A stretch of DNA of 64,000 nucleotides from CBDFKV01 sp965249035 (GCA_965249035.1 CBDFKV010000007.1:186001-250000), one strand, 5' to 3'; numbered from the stretch's first letter, positions 36,211 to 46,582 are shown. Numbers and translations are program-made. Notes: generated by a model not told the origin, from the sequence alone.

Positions 36211-36773
36211 ACGAAAGCCAGGCTGTACACGCCGTACTTGGGCACTTAATCACTCCGCCTTATCCCAGCGGTTATGAATCTGCGGTGTTTGCACTGGGCT
36301 GTTTTTGGGGTGCGGAACGGTTGTTTTGGCAATTGGACGGCGTGTGGACAACGGCAGTTGGGTATACCGGAGGGCATCAGCAGAATCCTTCCTACGAGCT
36401 GGTGTGTAGCGGCGAAACGGGACACGCAGAAGCAGTGTTAGTGGTTTATGACCCTGCGACCATCACATTCGATATGCTACTAAACACGTTCTGGGAAAAT
36501 CATGATCCGACCCAAGGAAATCGCCAAGGCAACGATGTAGGCTCACAGTATCGTTCAGGAATTTATACCTATGGTGACCTACAATATCGTCAGGCGGTTT
36601 TAAGCAAGACTCGTTATCAGCAAGCAATCCATGGTTCTGATTATGGTGAGATTACTACCGAGATCAAAGCCGCTCCCAAGTTTTATTATGCAGAGCAATA
36701 TCACCAGCAGTATCTACATAAGAATCCCGCAGGCTACTGCGGATTAAAAGGCACGGGGGTGAGTTGTGCCTAA
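36207..36773 (+). CDS. msrA: Peptide methionine sulfoxide reductase MsrA
   Basis: Reduces methionine-S-sulfoxide in proteins. The catalytic motif is ALGCFWGAE with Cys32 as the nucleophile; VGYTGGHQQNPSYELVCSGETGHAEAV is the conserved core, and the C-terminal GYCGLKGTGVSCA supplies the resolving cysteines. 188 residues. It overlaps genes on both sides (GST by four bases, DUF924 gene by eight), giving a small redox-repair operon. Confidence 0.95.
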   Translation: MNESQAVHAVLGHLITPPYPSGYESAVFALGCFWGAERLFWQLDGVWTTAVGYTGGHQQNPSYELVCSGETGHAEAVLVVYDPATITFDMLLNTFWENHDPTQGNRQGNDVGSQYRSGIYTYGDLQYRQAVLSKTRYQQAIHGSDYGEITTEIKAAPKFYYAEQYHQQYLHKNPAGYCGLKGTGVSCA

Positions 36774-37323
36774 AGAAACCCATTTTGATCCACCTTTAGT
36801 TCTCGAATTTTGGTTCGATGAACTGATGCCAGCGGATTGGTATCGAAAAAGTGATGAATTGGATGACACCATCAACGCCAAATTTCTGCCGGTTTATCAT
36901 GCGGTGGTTGCGGGTGAATGCGAACAATGGCGTCATACAGATGACGGACGCTTGGCCGAAATTATCGTGCTGGATCAATTTTCACGCAATATGTTTCGCG
37001 ATCACGCTGATGCCTTTCGCAATGACCCAATGGCACTAGCGTTAGCTCAAGAAGCAATCAGATCAGGCAGCCATCTACGGCTTGAAGGCCCTATGCGAGC
37101 CTTTATGTTGATGCCGTATATGCACAGTGAATCCCGTCAAGTTCATAAACAAGCACTGGCACTGTTTCAAGCGAGTGGCCTGGATAACAATTTGGAATAC
37201 GAGATCAGGCACAAAGCGATTATTGATCGCTTTGACCGCTATCCTCACCGAAACATGATCTTAGGGCGGCATTCAACGGCGGAGGAATTAGAATTCTTGC
37301 AGCAACCAGGGTCGTCGTTTTAA
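36766..37323 (+). CDS. DUF924-family protein
   Basis: A 185-residue all-helical TPR-like protein of the DUF924 family. It has the family marks LEFWFDELMPADWYRKSDELD near the start, EIIVLDQFSRNMFRDHADAF in the middle and RFDRYPHRNMILGRHSTAEELEFL at the end. No biochemical function is established. The start is a GTG that overlaps the msrA stop region; the gene converges with the sulfatase-like gene, stop to stop with one base between. Confidence 0.88.
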   Translation: MPKETHFDPPLVLEFWFDELMPADWYRKSDELDDTINAKFLPVYHAVVAGECEQWRHTDDGRLAEIIVLDQFSRNMFRDHADAFRNDPMALALAQEAIRSGSHLRLEGPMRAFMLMPYMHSESRQVHKQALALFQASGLDNNLEYEIRHKAIIDRFDRYPHRNMILGRHSTAEELEFLQQPGSSF

Positions 37324-37324
37324 G

Positions 37325-39433
37325 CTAGCCATTGTTGCTTTGCTTATTCTTGGGAAAGTGTTCTTCGATATAGTGGGTCTGATATCGATACCAAACCAAG
37401 ACCTTTCTTTTCATCGCTTTTAACTCAGCTTTACTATAGCGATTGACGATATTGACATTTTCGTTGGGGTCAGCGTCCAGGTCAAAGACGTAAGAAATGT
37501 CGTAGGTAGGGCGGTATACAAATTTAGTTTGGTCAGTAATCATCCCCAGCTTGAAGTCTTGATAGACGTTGCTGAGGTAAAGCTGATCGGCATCCCCTTT
37601 AGAAAAAATATTAACCGATTGATTGATCTCGCTCGGCTCACCCAACAAATACAGCAATGTTGATGGTACGTCTTTTAGTTGGAAGCGTGCGGAAACGTCA
37701 ATCCGGCTTTCAAAGAGATTGGGGTTGTAAATGATAAACGGCACACGCAGTGAGTGCTGATACAGATAATTACCATGGCCGCGGTCAAATTTTTCTCCCA
37801 AGGCTTCGCCATGATCACCGAGGATAACCAGCAAGGTATCATCTAATTGCCCGGACTCCTTAAGCCCATCAACCAACACTTTGAGTGAATCATCAACCTG
37901 CAGCAAACAATTATCGTAGCGATCATTCAAATAAGTTTGGCCGAAAGGCGTCTGCTCGGTGTGGTAGGGCATGTGGGCACATTCGGTCCAAAGCAAAGCA
38001 ACATAGCCATTTTGGACGTCCTTAGTCCAGTTTAGGAAATCTTGACTAAGGCCGCGGTCGTCATTTTGCAGTTCAGGATCAGCTTTAATTTCTTCAAATG
38101 CAGTGATCCGGTCAGCACGATTGTCGGATGTCGCGTTGAAGAACCGTTGCAGGTTATCACCGCCGTAAGGCTGTCCAGTACCGATATAGAACTTTTTCCC
38201 ATTATTTATCAGTCGGTTAAAAATACTATCGTAACCGAATGCGCGTTTATGCTCCCAAGCTAAAGGCCGTAGGCGTGGATCAGGCATGACCCCATACGCC
38301 AAGGCCGCCATTGCTTTACTACTGCGTGGTTGCATGACATAGGCTTGATCAAAGACAATCGAGTTCTGTGCCAATGCACTTAGCGTCGGCATAGTGTCGC
38401 GTTGGTAGCCATACAGACCAACACTACGCCTGCGAACTGATTCCATGATAAAAAAGATCACATTTTTACCTTTGGCAATGCCAGCCAGCTTTGTATACTG
38501 AGGCTGGATTTCCTTATCGGGTTCAGCCATGAAATCTGTTGGCTTGATCCCCGCAAGGAATTCTTTTTGTAAGCCAGCGGCATTACCAGCAATAGGTTTT
38601 AGCAGCATTAGCAAAGGCGACTGTACTGAGGGCGCGAATTTTCTGGGATTATTGTTAACTGCGGTTGCTGCGACCAAAGTCGATGCGAGCAATGCAGTCA
38701 CCAATAGCGCAGAGACGATTCCTTGTGGAGAATATTGGACAATTGATTGGTGCAACCATTTTGAAGTCAAATAAAGGCCAATAATTACCGCCAGTGCAAC
38801 CAAGGTGCGCCACCGGAAAAACAGGTCAAAGAATTCCGGGCCAACTCCCGCCATCCGCACCGCTTCGAAGTGCTGCGGCTCAAGAAACGATCCCCATTCA
38901 AAATAGGCATAACCCAATAAGATATATAGTGTTCCAACACCAAGCAGCACAATAAATACAAACAGTAGAAAAATATTGCTAGTGAGAAGCAACGCCTTAC
39001 TTTTATTAGCGTAACGCAATAGCAGCGCGCCAACAAAAATAGCCACCGCCGCATAAAAAGCGATCGCCAGATCGGGCATATAGGTATGCATCCAATCTTC
39101 ATTATCCAACACACGACGAAAATGAAAGTCTGCAACTAACGAGACAAACGTCTTGACTACAACAACACTGGAAATAAAGAACAGCAAACCAATATAGGAG
39201 AGCTCACGTATGCTTTTTGAATGGTGTAAGTGGCGGATGCCGCCGAAAAAATAGAGTCGAATACCCAACAATGAGAAAAACAGAATGGCCGGGTTTTTAG
39301 GGCTTCTTAAGCCAATTACCACATTGCCGACTTCGAGCTTGGTGCCGCCAGTTGATATAATCCAAATGATGCCAACCAAGATAAGCACTAACAGCAAATC
39401 CAGGCATAGTTGTATGGCTCGAGTTAGCGTCAT
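37325..39433 (-). CDS. Membrane sulfatase-family protein (alkaline phosphatase superfamily)
   Basis: A 702-residue protein with about seven membrane helices in the first 280 residues and a large periplasmic catalytic domain from about 330. The domain has the metal and nucleophile signatures of the sulfatase/phosphoglycerol-transferase group: VIFFIMESVRRRSVGLYGY, MQPRSSKAMAALAYG (the nucleophile is Ser or Thr-type, with no Cys-x-Pro-x-Arg for formylglycine) and LVILGDHGEALGEKFDRGHG. A phospho- or sulfo-group transferase acting on envelope glycans or lipids is plausible; the substrate is unknown. The ATG at 39433 is preferred to an upstream TTG. It follows the FAD gene by four bases. Confidence 0.82.
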   Translation of the reverse strand: MTLTRAIQLCLDLLLVLILVGIIWIISTGGTKLEVGNVVIGLRSPKNPAILFFSLLGIRLYFFGGIRHLHHSKSIRELSYIGLLFFISSVVVVKTFVSLVADFHFRRVLDNEDWMHTYMPDLAIAFYAAVAIFVGALLLRYANKSKALLLTSNIFLLFVFIVLLGVGTLYILLGYAYFEWGSFLEPQHFEAVRMAGVGPEFFDLFFRWRTLVALAVIIGLYLTSKWLHQSIVQYSPQGIVSALLVTALLASTLVAATAVNNNPRKFAPSVQSPLLMLLKPIAGNAAGLQKEFLAGIKPTDFMAEPDKEIQPQYTKLAGIAKGKNVIFFIMESVRRRSVGLYGYQRDTMPTLSALAQNSIVFDQAYVMQPRSSKAMAALAYGVMPDPRLRPLAWEHKRAFGYDSIFNRLINNGKKFYIGTGQPYGGDNLQRFFNATSDNRADRITAFEEIKADPELQNDDRGLSQDFLNWTKDVQNGYVALLWTECAHMPYHTEQTPFGQTYLNDRYDNCLLQVDDSLKVLVDGLKESGQLDDTLLVILGDHGEALGEKFDRGHGNYLYQHSLRVPFIIYNPNLFESRIDVSARFQLKDVPSTLLYLLGEPSEINQSVNIFSKGDADQLYLSNVYQDFKLGMITDQTKFVYRPTYDISYVFDLDADPNENVNIVNRYSKAELKAMKRKVLVWYRYQTHYIEEHFPKNKQSNNG

Positions 39434-39437
39434 TTGG

Positions 39438-42400
39438 TCACAACAGCACTTGTTCAACCCCGACCGATTGAATGTGTTCTAGCGCCAGTGTTCGCCATTG
39501 ATCGCCATGTAGTTGGTGAGCGAGTTCGGTCAGGACATAATCGACATCAGTGCCAGTGTCAGGCTGATAGCGACTTAAGCCTTGGCGGCAAGAAGGGCAG
39601 GAGGTTAACACCTTGATTGGAGTATCTGGCTGCTTAGTCGCTGCTCGTGATTGCTTGCTGGCCGCGTTAATCGACTCCAGTTTGCTAAAACGTACTTGTT
39701 GAGAAATATCTGGCCGATTGATCGAAAACGTACCCGATTCGCCGCAGCAACGATCAGTTTGCAGGACGTCTTGCCCTAATAATTTGGCGGCTACCTCAAG
39801 TGGCTGATATTGCTTGATCGGGCTGTGGCAAGGATCGTGATAGATATACTGCGTATCGTTTGCATCCGTCAGGGCTACGCCCAGCTCCATCAAATACTCA
39901 TGTATATCAAGTTGCCGACAGTCGGGGAATATACGATCGAATCGATATTCCAGTAGCTGATCCAAACACGTCCCACAGGAGACGATGACGTCCTTAATTT
40001 CTAAATGTGTCAGTGAACTGGCCATGCGGTGGAATAATACCCGATTATCAGTATTAATTTGTTTGGCTAAGCCTGGTTGGCCATTGGCTTTTTGGGGGTA
40101 GCCGCAACAGGCATAACCGGCGGGTAAAACAGTTTGAACGCCCGATTCAGACAGAAGAAAAAGGGTTGCTAAACCGATGTCACTAAACAATTTTTCTGAG
40201 CCACAACCCGGGAAATAGAATACGGTGGGTACCGATTTGGCCTTGGGATCGATACGCTCTGGGTTGGCTTTGATGATGGGTATAAAACCACCATCTTCGC
40301 ATTCAATTAAGGCTCGCAGCGTTTTCGCAGGTTTCGGGATAGGTAAGGGGTTGACCATAAATGGCACCAATTGCTGTCCAACCTTGACGGCACCAGTCGT
40401 GGATCCGGGTGTTTTGCCCAGCAATCGCTTGGGTACTAAGCTGCGGGTCAGTTGGCTACCTCTGTTTTGCAGGCGATAACCCAGGTTCACCATTAATTGG
40501 TACATGACGCGATTCATGCGTGGGCCAGTGGTATTGAGATAATGCATCGCTAACTTGGCACCAGCTGATGAGCGTCTTTGCTTTTTGTCGCGCAATATCT
40601 TACGTAGCAGGGCGGTCACATCACCAAAATCTATATTAACCGGGCAAGGTTCAGCGCATTTATGGCAGACGGTACAATGATCAGCAATATCGTTCATTTC
40701 CGCATAGTGACGTACACTAATTCCGCGTCGGGTTTGTTCTTCGTAGAGAATGGCTTCGGTAATCAAACCTGCTCCAAGAATTTTATTACGGGGTGAATAC
40801 AATAAATTAGCGCGGGGCACGTGGGTAGCACAGACCGGCTTACACTTGCCGCATCGAAGACAGTCTTTGATTGCTTCGTTAAGCATGCCAAGGTCGCTGT
40901 TTTCTAAAATCAGTGCTTCGGTTTCAAGCAGCCGAAACGAAGGCGTATAGGCATTGTGCAAGCCTGATCCCGGCATCAACTTGCCGCGATTAAAGTGTTG
41001 ATTTGGATCAATTTCCTCTTTGTATTTGACGAAGTCAGCTAGGTCTTTTGGATCTAAGTATTTGATTTTGGTCAAACCTATTCCGTGTTCACCAGAGATC
41101 ACGCCCCCCAATGATTTTGCTAACACCATGATTCGGTCGACCAAATGGTTGGCTTCTTGCAACATTTCGTAATCACTGGAATTCACGGGGATATTGGTAT
41201 GCACATTGCCATCACCCGCGTGCATGTGCAGAGCCACAAACAAGCGCTGATAGCGTAGCTTTTTATGCCTTGAGCGAATCGCTTCGCGCACGGGCAGCAT
41301 CGATTGGCCGCCAAACAGCTTATCGAGCTGATACAGTACTTCTTCTTTTAGCGATACCCGCAGTTGATTGTGCAAAAATAAATCCAACGTGGTTTTATCG
41401 TCTGGCGCATTTTCGATGTACGCAACACTATCGGCGGCAGGTGCTTCCAAGTGCTTAAGCAAGTGTTGCCAACGGTCGGCGACGGCCTGAAGCTGGTCAA
41501 GCGCATTGGCTCGTTTATTACTGAGTATGGTTTTCTCAATATCATTTTGGTGTTGATTAATAAAACCCTCAATACCATCGGATTCACTTTCAAAATAATC
41601 TATAAATGATTGAATAATTGTGAGTTTATTTTTTATAGATTGCTCAATATTGATTTGTTCAATCCCGCGAGTGTAGTCACTCAATCGATCAAGTGGGATT
41701 ACCACGTCTTCGTTAATCTTGAAGGCATTGGTATGTGCGGCAATCGCGGCAGTGCGTTTTCTGGCCGCCCAAAAATGTTCGCGTGCGCTTCTTGAGTGGG
41801 CGATAAATCCTTCACCATCACACTTTTCAGCCAGCTCAACCACTTTGCTAGTAGCGCTGTCTAGCCAATGTTGCTCGTCGCTACTGATATCTGCTAGTAG
41901 CATCATCCGTGGGATTTGCCCACGCGACGACTTGGGCGCATAGTCAACTGCCTTAATATAGCGCCAGTCCAGGTGCTCTAAGCCCGATAAGGTGCAATTG
42001 GCATCGGCAGCGAGTAAATCACGAATCTGTACGATAGCGGGTACCGATTGGGAGAGATCGTAACCGTAAAACTCCAAGCAGACCGTATTGGTGATCGCAG
42101 GCAAGCGGTGCAAAATAAAGCGGGCTGAAGTGATTAGACCATCACAGCCTTCTTTCTGAACACCAGGGATGCCGGTTAAGTATTTATCGGTAACGTCTTT
42201 GCCTAAGCCTTCTTGCCGAAATGAAGTACCGGAGATGGATATGACTTTATCTTCTATCAATATATCAGGCTGCTGAGATCTCCACTCACGCACACGAAAT
42301 TCAACGGTTGCCTGATCGTGAATTTTGCCCAGGTTGTGATTCAGCCGTTCGACCTCAATCCAGGTACCCGAAGGTGAGACCATTTTCCAAGAAACAAGAT

Positions 42401-43286
42401 TATCTAGCGTTGTCCCCCAAAGAACCGCCTTTTTACCGCCGGCATTCATTGCGATATTGCCGCCGATGGTGGACGCGTTTTGTGAGGTTGGATCAACCGC
42501 AAAGGTCAGCCCAGCCGCTTGCGCTTGTTTGGCTACTCTTTCAGTGACCACACCAGCCCCCGTTGCGATGCAGGGTGTTTCGCTGACAAGGCCAGGCAGG
42601 ATGCGCCTGTCAATGCCACCCAAGTCTTCCAGCTTTTCGGTACTAATAACCGCACAATCGCGATCTAGCGGGATACCGCTGCCTGTATAACCCGTGCCAC
42701 CACCACGGGGGATAATACTCAGCCCCAGTTTTTTGTCGGTGCAGGCTTTAACAATTTCGATGACTTCATCTTCGCTGTCCGGCGTAATGACTACAAACGG
42801 ATATTCCACCCGCCAGTCAGTAGCGTCGGTGACGTGGGATACGCGAGCATGACCATCAAATAAAATATTATCAGCTCGAGTCAGCTTTTTGAGGCACGAA
42901 ATCACTGTGCCTCGTTTTTGTTGGGTGCGTTTGAATCCAGCGGCGAAGCGTTCAACTGCTCGTTCAGCAATCTGATGCAAACTCAAGACTTTCTGATTGC
43001 CATTGGCACGTTGCTTGATCTGATCAAGCCGTTCATTGAGCGTGTCAATCAGTGATTGCAAGCGTTTTTGACTACTGAGTAAGTCGTCATAAATAAATGG
43101 GTTGCGATCAACTACCCATAAATCACCCAGCACCTCAAACAGTAAACGAGCAGATATGCCGGTTTTGCGTTTATTTCGCAGGAATTCGATATGCGCCCAC
43201 ATTTCCTTGCCTAGTAATCGTTCGACGATTTCTCGGTCTGAAAATGAAGTGTAGTTGTAGGGGATTTCCCTATATTTGTCGGCCAT
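39438..43286 (-). CDS. Fused FAD-binding oxidase / Fe-S / CCG-domain dehydrogenase (DUF3683 type)
   Basis: A 1282-residue fusion. In order: an N-terminal DUF3683-like domain (residues about 1-130), an FAD-binding PCMH domain (about 160-340; GLSIIPRGGGTGYTGSGIPL; ASTIGGNIAMNAGGKKAVLWGT), an FAD-oxidase C domain (to about 780; HMHAGDGNVHTNIP; GVISGEHGIG), two 4Fe-4S clusters (CLRCGKCKPVC near 812; CTVCHKCAEPCP near 873) and two CCG modules (CCGYPQK near 1060; CCGESGTF near 1182). This is the D-lactate/D-2-hydroxyglutarate dehydrogenase plan (GlcD plus GlcF) in one chain. The exact 2-hydroxyacid is not predictable. Start at the ATG 43286, not an upstream TTG. Confidence 0.88.
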   Translation of the reverse strand: MADKYREIPYNYTSFSDREIVERLLGKEMWAHIEFLRNKRKTGISARLLFEVLGDLWVVDRNPFIYDDLLSSQKRLQSLIDTLNERLDQIKQRANGNQKVLSLHQIAERAVERFAAGFKRTQQKRGTVISCLKKLTRADNILFDGHARVSHVTDATDWRVEYPFVVITPDSEDEVIEIVKACTDKKLGLSIIPRGGGTGYTGSGIPLDRDCAVISTEKLEDLGGIDRRILPGLVSETPCIATGAGVVTERVAKQAQAAGLTFAVDPTSQNASTIGGNIAMNAGGKKAVLWGTTLDNLVSWKMVSPSGTWIEVERLNHNLGKIHDQATVEFRVREWRSQQPDILIEDKVISISGTSFRQEGLGKDVTDKYLTGIPGVQKEGCDGLITSARFILHRLPAITNTVCLEFYGYDLSQSVPAIVQIRDLLAADANCTLSGLEHLDWRYIKAVDYAPKSSRGQIPRMMLLADISSDEQHWLDSATSKVVELAEKCDGEGFIAHSRSAREHFWAARKRTAAIAAHTNAFKINEDVVIPLDRLSDYTRGIEQINIEQSIKNKLTIIQSFIDYFESESDGIEGFINQHQNDIEKTILSNKRANALDQLQAVADRWQHLLKHLEAPAADSVAYIENAPDDKTTLDLFLHNQLRVSLKEEVLYQLDKLFGGQSMLPVREAIRSRHKKLRYQRLFVALHMHAGDGNVHTNIPVNSSDYEMLQEANHLVDRIMVLAKSLGGVISGEHGIGLTKIKYLDPKDLADFVKYKEEIDPNQHFNRGKLMPGSGLHNAYTPSFRLLETEALILENSDLGMLNEAIKDCLRCGKCKPVCATHVPRANLLYSPRNKILGAGLITEAILYEEQTRRGISVRHYAEMNDIADHCTVCHKCAEPCPVNIDFGDVTALLRKILRDKKQRRSSAGAKLAMHYLNTTGPRMNRVMYQLMVNLGYRLQNRGSQLTRSLVPKRLLGKTPGSTTGAVKVGQQLVPFMVNPLPIPKPAKTLRALIECEDGGFIPIIKANPERIDPKAKSVPTVFYFPGCGSEKLFSDIGLATLFLLSESGVQTVLPAGYACCGYPQKANGQPGLAKQINTDNRVLFHRMASSLTHLEIKDVIVSCGTCLDQLLEYRFDRIFPDCRQLDIHEYLMELGVALTDANDTQYIYHDPCHSPIKQYQPLEVAAKLLGQDVLQTDRCCGESGTFSINRPDISQQVRFSKLESINAASKQSRAATKQPDTPIKVLTSCPSCRQGLSRYQPDTGTDVDYVLTELAHQLHGDQWRTLALEHIQSVGVEQVLL

Positions 43287-43521
43287 AAGTGGCGATGAGA
43301 CTGTCGCTGGCAATTTATTAGGGGCGCGATTATAAAAGAGCGCTAACAGACTGTCATCCTGCTTTGACCGAAGCCTAACCCAGCCATAGCTAATAACCCT
43401 GTTCGGTTAGATACGCTAGTAACTAGACAGCCTAAGGTTTATCAGCAAAGCTGGTACAAATAACGTAAAATCGGCGCCAAATTTCTGCCCTCGGGTACTG
43501 TAAGGATTCGTTCGCTTTTAC

Positions 43522-44583
43522 ATGACTAATACCGCGTTTTTCACGCACATCTTATTCGGCTTGATATTGACTGCTCTGGCAGCTTTGGGGACAGATATCA
43601 TGCGCCGGCATGGTGGCATTATTGATACGCCCAATCAGCGCTCATCACACGTGCGCCCATTGCCACGCTCAGGAGGGATCGTCATTGTTCTGACCTTTCT
43701 GTTAGGGATGGTGTTTATCATTGGTTCTGGCGATATTACCTTGATCAAGAATGAGTATATGTGGGGTTTCGTGTTATCGGCGCTGATCATTGCAGCGATT
43801 TCGCTCGCCGATGACATGCAAGGAAAAAGTGCCATATTTAAACTCCTCACCCATATCGTTGCCGTGGTTATCGTATTATCTACCGGCATTGTGATCGATC
43901 ACATCGCATTGCCCCACATCGGCTATACCGAGCTTGGCTGGTTTGGCTTTGTCGTGTCCTTTTTTTGGATATTGGGTCTTACCAACGCCATGAATTTCAT
44001 GGATGGAATCGATGGCTTGGTCGCGGGTGTGGCAGTCATTGCCAGCTTGTTTTTTATGGTGATCAGCTATTATCAGGGCAGTTCATTTGTGTATGTGACC
44101 TGCTACACGATACTGGCTGGTGCACTCGGTTTTCTATTTTGGAATTTTCATCCCGCAAAGATATTTCTAGGCGACGTAGGTAGCGCGTTTCTCGGATTTA
44201 CCTTTGCTACTCTGGCCATCATTGCGGCGCGCTATGATGCGTCACACACGTCTTTCTTAGTGATGCCTTTATTACTATTCAACTTGATTTATGACGCCAG
44301 TTATACCTTCATACGGCGTGCACTTAAAGGTGAGCGTTTGATGACTGCGCATCATTCGCACCTCTATCAAATTTTAGTTCGTACCGGTTATAACCACCGC
44401 GAAGTCAGCCTGATTCACTATTGCATGGCATTTCTGCAAGGATTAGGGGCCATGTGGTTGGTGCAAATCCCGGGCTCTCAGCGGATTTATATTTTCTTGC
44501 CCTTTTTCCTGATTCAGATCCTATACACCGTATTTGTTATGTCTCGGGCTAAACCTGCTTTGAAGCAGCAATTTAAGTCATGA
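43522..44583 (+). CDS. WecA/WbpL-like undecaprenyl-phosphate sugar-1-phosphate transferase
   Basis: Polytopic glycosyltransferase family 4 protein of 353 residues with about ten helices. It has the cytoplasmic catalytic motifs: HVRPLPRSGGI, the DD pair in SLADDMQGKS, NAMNFMDGIDGLVAG and FLGDVGSAFLG, and a HHSHLYQ loop near the end that selects the nucleotide sugar. It starts a lipid-linked glycan for O antigen or a similar polymer. WecA, WbpL or TagO specificity cannot be fixed. Its TGA overlaps the ATG of pcnB. Confidence 0.87.
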   Translation: MTNTAFFTHILFGLILTALAALGTDIMRRHGGIIDTPNQRSSHVRPLPRSGGIVIVLTFLLGMVFIIGSGDITLIKNEYMWGFVLSALIIAAISLADDMQGKSAIFKLLTHIVAVVIVLSTGIVIDHIALPHIGYTELGWFGFVVSFFWILGLTNAMNFMDGIDGLVAGVAVIASLFFMVISYYQGSSFVYVTCYTILAGALGFLFWNFHPAKIFLGDVGSAFLGFTFATLAIIAARYDASHTSFLVMPLLLFNLIYDASYTFIRRALKGERLMTAHHSHLYQILVRTGYNHREVSLIHYCMAFLQGLGAMWLVQIPGSQRIYIFLPFFLIQILYTVFVMSRAKPALKQQFKS

Positions 44584-45866
44584 CGCCAAAGCGCTACACC
44601 CTGGGTGAGCTGGGAATTCAAACGGATGGCATCTCTAAGCTAGCTGTCGATATTTGCAGAACACTACAACAAGCGGGCTTCGATGGTTTTCTGGTTGGTG
44701 GCTGCGTGCGCGATTGGTTGATGGGTAAAGAGCCCAAAGATTTTGACGTGGTCAGCAATGCTCGGCCAGAGCAGATCCGGGCTTTGTTCCGCTCTTCGCG
44801 CATCATTGGTCGACGCTTTCGCCTGGTGCATGTGCGCAAGGGTAGGGAAGTCATTGAAGTCGCAACCTATCGTAGCCCACCAGACGATGATTCACACCCG
44901 CACCACGAAAAAACTCATAAAGGCCGCCTGACCAAAGATAACGTATTTGGCACTTTGGAAGATGACGCCTATCGCCGTGATTTCACTGCCAATGCACTGT
45001 ACTACGACCCGATTAGCCACGAGGTTTTGGACTTTCTTGGTGGGGTCGAAGATATAGGGGACCATAATCTAAAGCAAATTGGTCAGGCTAAGCAACGTTT
45101 TCACGAAGACCCTGTGCGCATGCTTAGAGCGATCCGGTTTATTGCCAAATTGGGTTTTAAGCTGGAGGCACCTTTGAGTAAAACCTTGCGTGACAACGTT
45201 GGCTTGATGCGCGATGTTTCCAATGCACGCTTATACGATGAAACCTTTAAGATGTTTCATCATGCACATGCGGTTGAAAGTTGGGAACAATTATCGGTTT
45301 TTGGCATGCGCGGGTTACTGTTTCCGCTGACCGAAAAGGAACTAAAAAAACCAGATAGCCGTAGCGATCAGTTCATCTTACGCGCGTTAAAAAATACCGA
45401 CACCCGCGTTCGTCAAGATAAGCCTGTGATCCCCGCTTATTTTTTCGCAGTAATTTTATGGCACGCCTATCAATCAGAACGTGCACAGCATAACAATCTA
45501 CCACGAGGTCAGGCGGGTGTTCAGTTGGTGGCGGACAAAGTATTCGCCAAGCAATACCCGACGATTGCGATTCCCAGACGCATTGGCGTGGTGATTGCTG
45601 AAATATGGGATTTTCAGTGGCACCTTGAGAATCGTCGACCAAAAAGCATTCCACGTTTGCTGGAAGAGCGGCGCTTTCGTGCGGCTTATGATTTCTTATG
45701 CTTACGAGCTGAAATCGATGAAGTTGATCCAGCTTTGGTTGCTTGGTGGACCAAGATACAGGACGTTTCGCAAGAGCAGCGTCAGCAAATGATTCAAGCC
45801 TTAGCGCCGCAAACAGCAGGCCGCAAACGGCCGAGAAAACGCCGGTCACGCAAACGCACGACTTAA
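44580..45866 (+). CDS. pcnB: Poly(A) polymerase I PcnB
   Basis: Adds poly(A) tails to RNA 3' ends, marking them for decay. The nucleotidyltransferase head has FLVGGCVRDWLMGKEPKDFDVVSNARPEQI (Gly-Gly and the Asp-x-Asp pair), RRDFTANALYYDP and the HEDPVRMLRAIRFIAKLG neck. It has the C-terminal basic tail (GRKRPRKRRSRKRTT) common in PcnB and not in CCA-adding enzymes. folK, the usual neighbour, is absent. Confidence 0.92.
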   Translation: MTPKRYTLGELGIQTDGISKLAVDICRTLQQAGFDGFLVGGCVRDWLMGKEPKDFDVVSNARPEQIRALFRSSRIIGRRFRLVHVRKGREVIEVATYRSPPDDDSHPHHEKTHKGRLTKDNVFGTLEDDAYRRDFTANALYYDPISHEVLDFLGGVEDIGDHNLKQIGQAKQRFHEDPVRMLRAIRFIAKLGFKLEAPLSKTLRDNVGLMRDVSNARLYDETFKMFHHAHAVESWEQLSVFGMRGLLFPLTEKELKKPDSRSDQFILRALKNTDTRVRQDKPVIPAYFFAVILWHAYQSERAQHNNLPRGQAGVQLVADKVFAKQYPTIAIPRRIGVVIAEIWDFQWHLENRRPKSIPRLLEERRFRAAYDFLCLRAEIDEVDPALVAWWTKIQDVSQEQRQQMIQALAPQTAGRKRPRKRRSRKRTT

Positions 45867-45908
45867 CGCATCAATGCATCAATGCACAATCACGACGATA
45901 CCGTTTCG

Positions 45909-46529
45909 ATGGCACAGCTCTATCATATTCACCCTGACAACCCGCAACAGCGTCTTATTGACCAAGCGGTAAAGATGCTAAAAAAGGGTGGCGTGATTGC
46001 CTACCCGACTGATTCCAGCTATGCCTTGGGTTGCCATATTGGCGACTCCAAAGCGCTGGATCGTATTCGCCGTATTCGGGGGGTGGGTGATGAACATAAT
46101 TTTACCTTGGTCTGTAGTGATCTATCCGAATTAGCACAATATGCGCGCACGGATAATCAGGTTTATCGCCTGCTCAAGCGCTTTACTCCCGGCCCTTATA
46201 CCTTTATTCTCCCCGCCACACGTGAGGTGCCTCGTCGCTTGCAAAACCCAAAACGTAAAACCATCGGTTTGCGGGTACCTGATTATCCAATTGTCAAAGC
46301 GTTGCTGGAAGGGTTGGGCGAGCCGGTAATGAGCTCGACTCTAATATTACCTGGGCGGCGTCGACCGTTGAATGATGCAGAAGATATTCGTGAAGCCTTA
46401 GAGCACGAAATTGACTTAATTATTGATGGCGGGCCGTGTGATATGACGCCTACGACCGTGATCGACCTTGAAAGCGGTGTGCCGCAGGTGGCGCGAGAAG
46501 GGAAGGGCGAGGCCTCTTTTTTCCGATAA
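45909..46529 (+). CDS. yciO: YciO/Sua5-family protein
   Basis: A 206-residue protein of the Sua5/YciO/YrdC family, which bind RNA and, in TsaC, make threonylcarbamoyl-AMP; the YciO function is unsettled. GGVIAYPTDSSYALGCHIGD, FTPGPYTFIL, KRKTIGLRVPDYPI and PTTVIDLE are close to E. coli YciO, whose N-terminus (IHPDNPQQRLI) fixes the ATG at 45909. A longer frame starts at 45882, but its nine extra residues have no counterpart. A tandem GCATCAAT repeat lies just upstream. Confidence 0.88.
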   Translation: MAQLYHIHPDNPQQRLIDQAVKMLKKGGVIAYPTDSSYALGCHIGDSKALDRIRRIRGVGDEHNFTLVCSDLSELAQYARTDNQVYRLLKRFTPGPYTFILPATREVPRRLQNPKRKTIGLRVPDYPIVKALLEGLGEPVMSSTLILPGRRRPLNDAEDIREALEHEIDLIIDGGPCDMTPTTVIDLESGVPQVAREGKGEASFFR

Positions 46530-46582
46530 GCCGCCACTTGCCAAACCTATTACACACCCACTGAAATAAGAAACCACCAATT

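Noticed and set aside
45868..45890. Tandem GCATCAAT before yciO as a regulatory repeat
   Set aside because: Two short copies in a spacer of 42 bases; no evidence of function.
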